Origin: Arsenicitalea aurantiaca
Lineage (GTDB): Bacteria; Pseudomonadota; Alphaproteobacteria; Rhizobiales; Devosiaceae
Reading direction: 5' to 3'
DNA: 64,000 bases
Assembly (NCBI RefSeq): GCF_003994485.1
Contig: NZ_RZNJ01000008.1
Span: 22,033 to 86,032 of the forward strand
Made by a program: the position numbers and the translations under genes. The first letter of the stretch is position 1, and every line of letters begins with the position of its first letter. The notes beneath the pieces were generated by a model. It ran no database searches. It had not been told where the DNA came from and worked only from the letters and a program-made list of their open reading frames with translations. Below are positions 63,351 through 64,000 of this stretch, one piece after another.

Positions 63351-63833
63351 TCAAAGCTCAGCAAACGGATTGCCACGATGATCCTGCGGGAGGGGATCCC
63401 ACGGCCGCCGGCCCAGCGTCGCCATGGCGGAGACGCGGCTGCGCGAGGATGGGGACAGCCCAAGCTCCGTCATGAACTTGTGCATGAGCTCGAGGTTCTT
63501 GTTGGCGATCGCGAGCCAGGGGTTGGGCTGGACGTAGCCGGCAGGCGTCCTCAGCAGCGCCGGGGTGGTCTTGAGGTTCTTTTCCGCCTCGGCCCAGCGG
63601 CCATAGGCCTGGCAATAGGCGGCAAGGGCGCTTCGGTCGAGTTCGCTCAGCACGCCCAGCCCGTGAAGCTGCCGGGCCAGCCGTTTCCACTCCGCTTTCG
63701 CCGTCGGGGAGAGATGGGCCGGACAGGTGGGGATCCCCGGCTGTGGCCTTGGCTCACGATGATTGAGCGGCCGGTGTCCTGGATTGCCCTCGATCAGCTT
63801 CAGCGCCGTGGGCTTGGGCTTGCGACCGCGCAT
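63351..63833 (-). CDS. Phage terminase small subunit, P27 family
   Basis: 160 residues, the normal size. N-terminal MRGRKPKPTALKLIEGNPGH is the P27-family signature, followed by ELDRSALAAYCQAYGRWAEA and a C-terminal SRSRVSAMATLGRRPWDPL. The small subunit recognises phage DNA and brings it to the large subunit for packaging. It is on the same strand as the DUF2793 gene, but the large terminase and the whole head-tail cassette that should separate them are absent here, so the prophage is rearranged. Confidence 0.9.
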   Translation of the reverse strand: MRGRKPKPTALKLIEGNPGHRPLNHREPRPQPGIPTCPAHLSPTAKAEWKRLARQLHGLGVLSELDRSALAAYCQAYGRWAEAEKNLKTTPALLRTPAGYVQPNPWLAIANKNLELMHKFMTELGLSPSSRSRVSAMATLGRRPWDPLPQDHRGNPFAEL

Positions 63834-63836
63834 GGC

Positions 63837-64000
63837 TCAGAAGGCCTGCAGGCGCTCGAACAGGCGGCGCAGCAGGTAGGAGCGCGCCAGCGAGCCCAGC
63901 ATGAAGAGCGCGGCAATCGCGCTGTCCTCGGCAAGGGTGGTGTCGATGCCGAAGAGCGGATAGGCAAGCTGCTGGATCAGCAGCGCCAGGACGTACCCGA
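63837..64000 (-). CDS. Small phage-type membrane protein, DUF7220-like (5' end outside window)
   Basis: C-terminal 53 residues visible: GYVLALLIQQLAYPLFGIDT, then IAALFMLGSLARSYLLRRLF and a stop at 63837. Two hydrophobic segments and the RSYLLRRLF ending are typical of a short protein encoded beside terminase genes in many alphaproteobacterial phages. Three bases upstream of the terminase small subunit start. Confidence 0.6.
   Translation of the reverse strand, partial: GYVLALLIQQLAYPLFGIDTTLAEDSAIAALFMLGSLARSYLLRRLFERLQAF

Noticed and set aside
1..64000. CRISPR arrays, tRNA or rRNA genes
   Set aside because: No regularly spaced repeats and no cloverleaf or rRNA sequence could be recognised on reading through the window.

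Overview
The window reads as a high-G+C alphaproteobacterial chromosome segment, most likely from the Hyphomicrobiales and perhaps a Devosia/Pelagibacterium-type organism. That taxonomic guess is inference, based on the many ABC uptake operons with LysR regulators, a DUF983 protein, tripartite tricarboxylate transport genes and GTA/prophage genes of alphaproteobacterial type. No rRNA, tRNA or CRISPR array was seen.

Positions 1-40215 are a catabolic accessory region built from uptake-plus-enzyme modules. (a) 2-5830: end of an SDR dehydrogenase, sugar-type binding protein, two MalF/MalG-type permeases, a DapA-family lyase/aldolase and an enolase-superfamily dehydratase. No ABC ATPase is present in the visible part. 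(b) 5872-7394: three small minus-strand housekeeping-type genes (secreted Gly/Ala/Asn-rich protein, PRC-barrel protein, DUF983 protein). (c) 7503-15843: LysR regulator divergent from a complete Dpp/Opp-type peptide transporter that ends in a CocE/S15 hydrolase. (d) 16021-25376: GH51 arabinofuranosidase, fumarase/aspartase-superfamily lyase, a PotABCD-like ABC transporter and an enolase-superfamily enzyme, facing a LysR gene. (e) 25544-27099: two small unknown-family genes. (f) 27174-31783: an SsuABC-like transporter carrying a DszB-like desulfinase homologue and an amidohydrolase. (g) 31978-38297: remnant of a LysR gene, a TctCBA transporter, an RraA-like protein, a D-2-hydroxyacid dehydrogenase and an IclR regulator with a clear palindromic operator candidate. 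(h) 38990-40215: an MFS exporter gene broken by one apparent single-base deletion.

Positions 41075-60432 hold the most unusual object: two tightly packed convergent operons, each starting with a small excisionase-type helix-turn-helix gene. The plus operon has a GHKL ATPase, a DUF4338 (DruA-like) protein, a 1003-residue protein of unknown family and an SNF2-type helicase. The minus operon has a 2054-residue DEAH helicase with a DUF1998 region (DruE/DrmA-like), a NERD-nuclease/UvrD-helicase fusion and an unknown 336-residue protein. It combines hallmarks of Druantia (DUF4338 plus giant DUF1998 helicase) and DISARM (SNF2 plus DUF1998 helicases) without a methylase, and adds a GHKL ATPase and a NERD-UvrD protein. 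I infer a composite anti-phage or anti-plasmid system that I cannot match to a named type.

Positions 60603-64000 are a mosaic of prophage genes (DUF2793 tail-associated protein, C-terminal piece of a GTA-like tail protein, terminase small subunit, small membrane protein) interrupted by an ABC ATPase fragment that has lost its Walker A motif. The defence island therefore sits directly beside a scrambled prophage.
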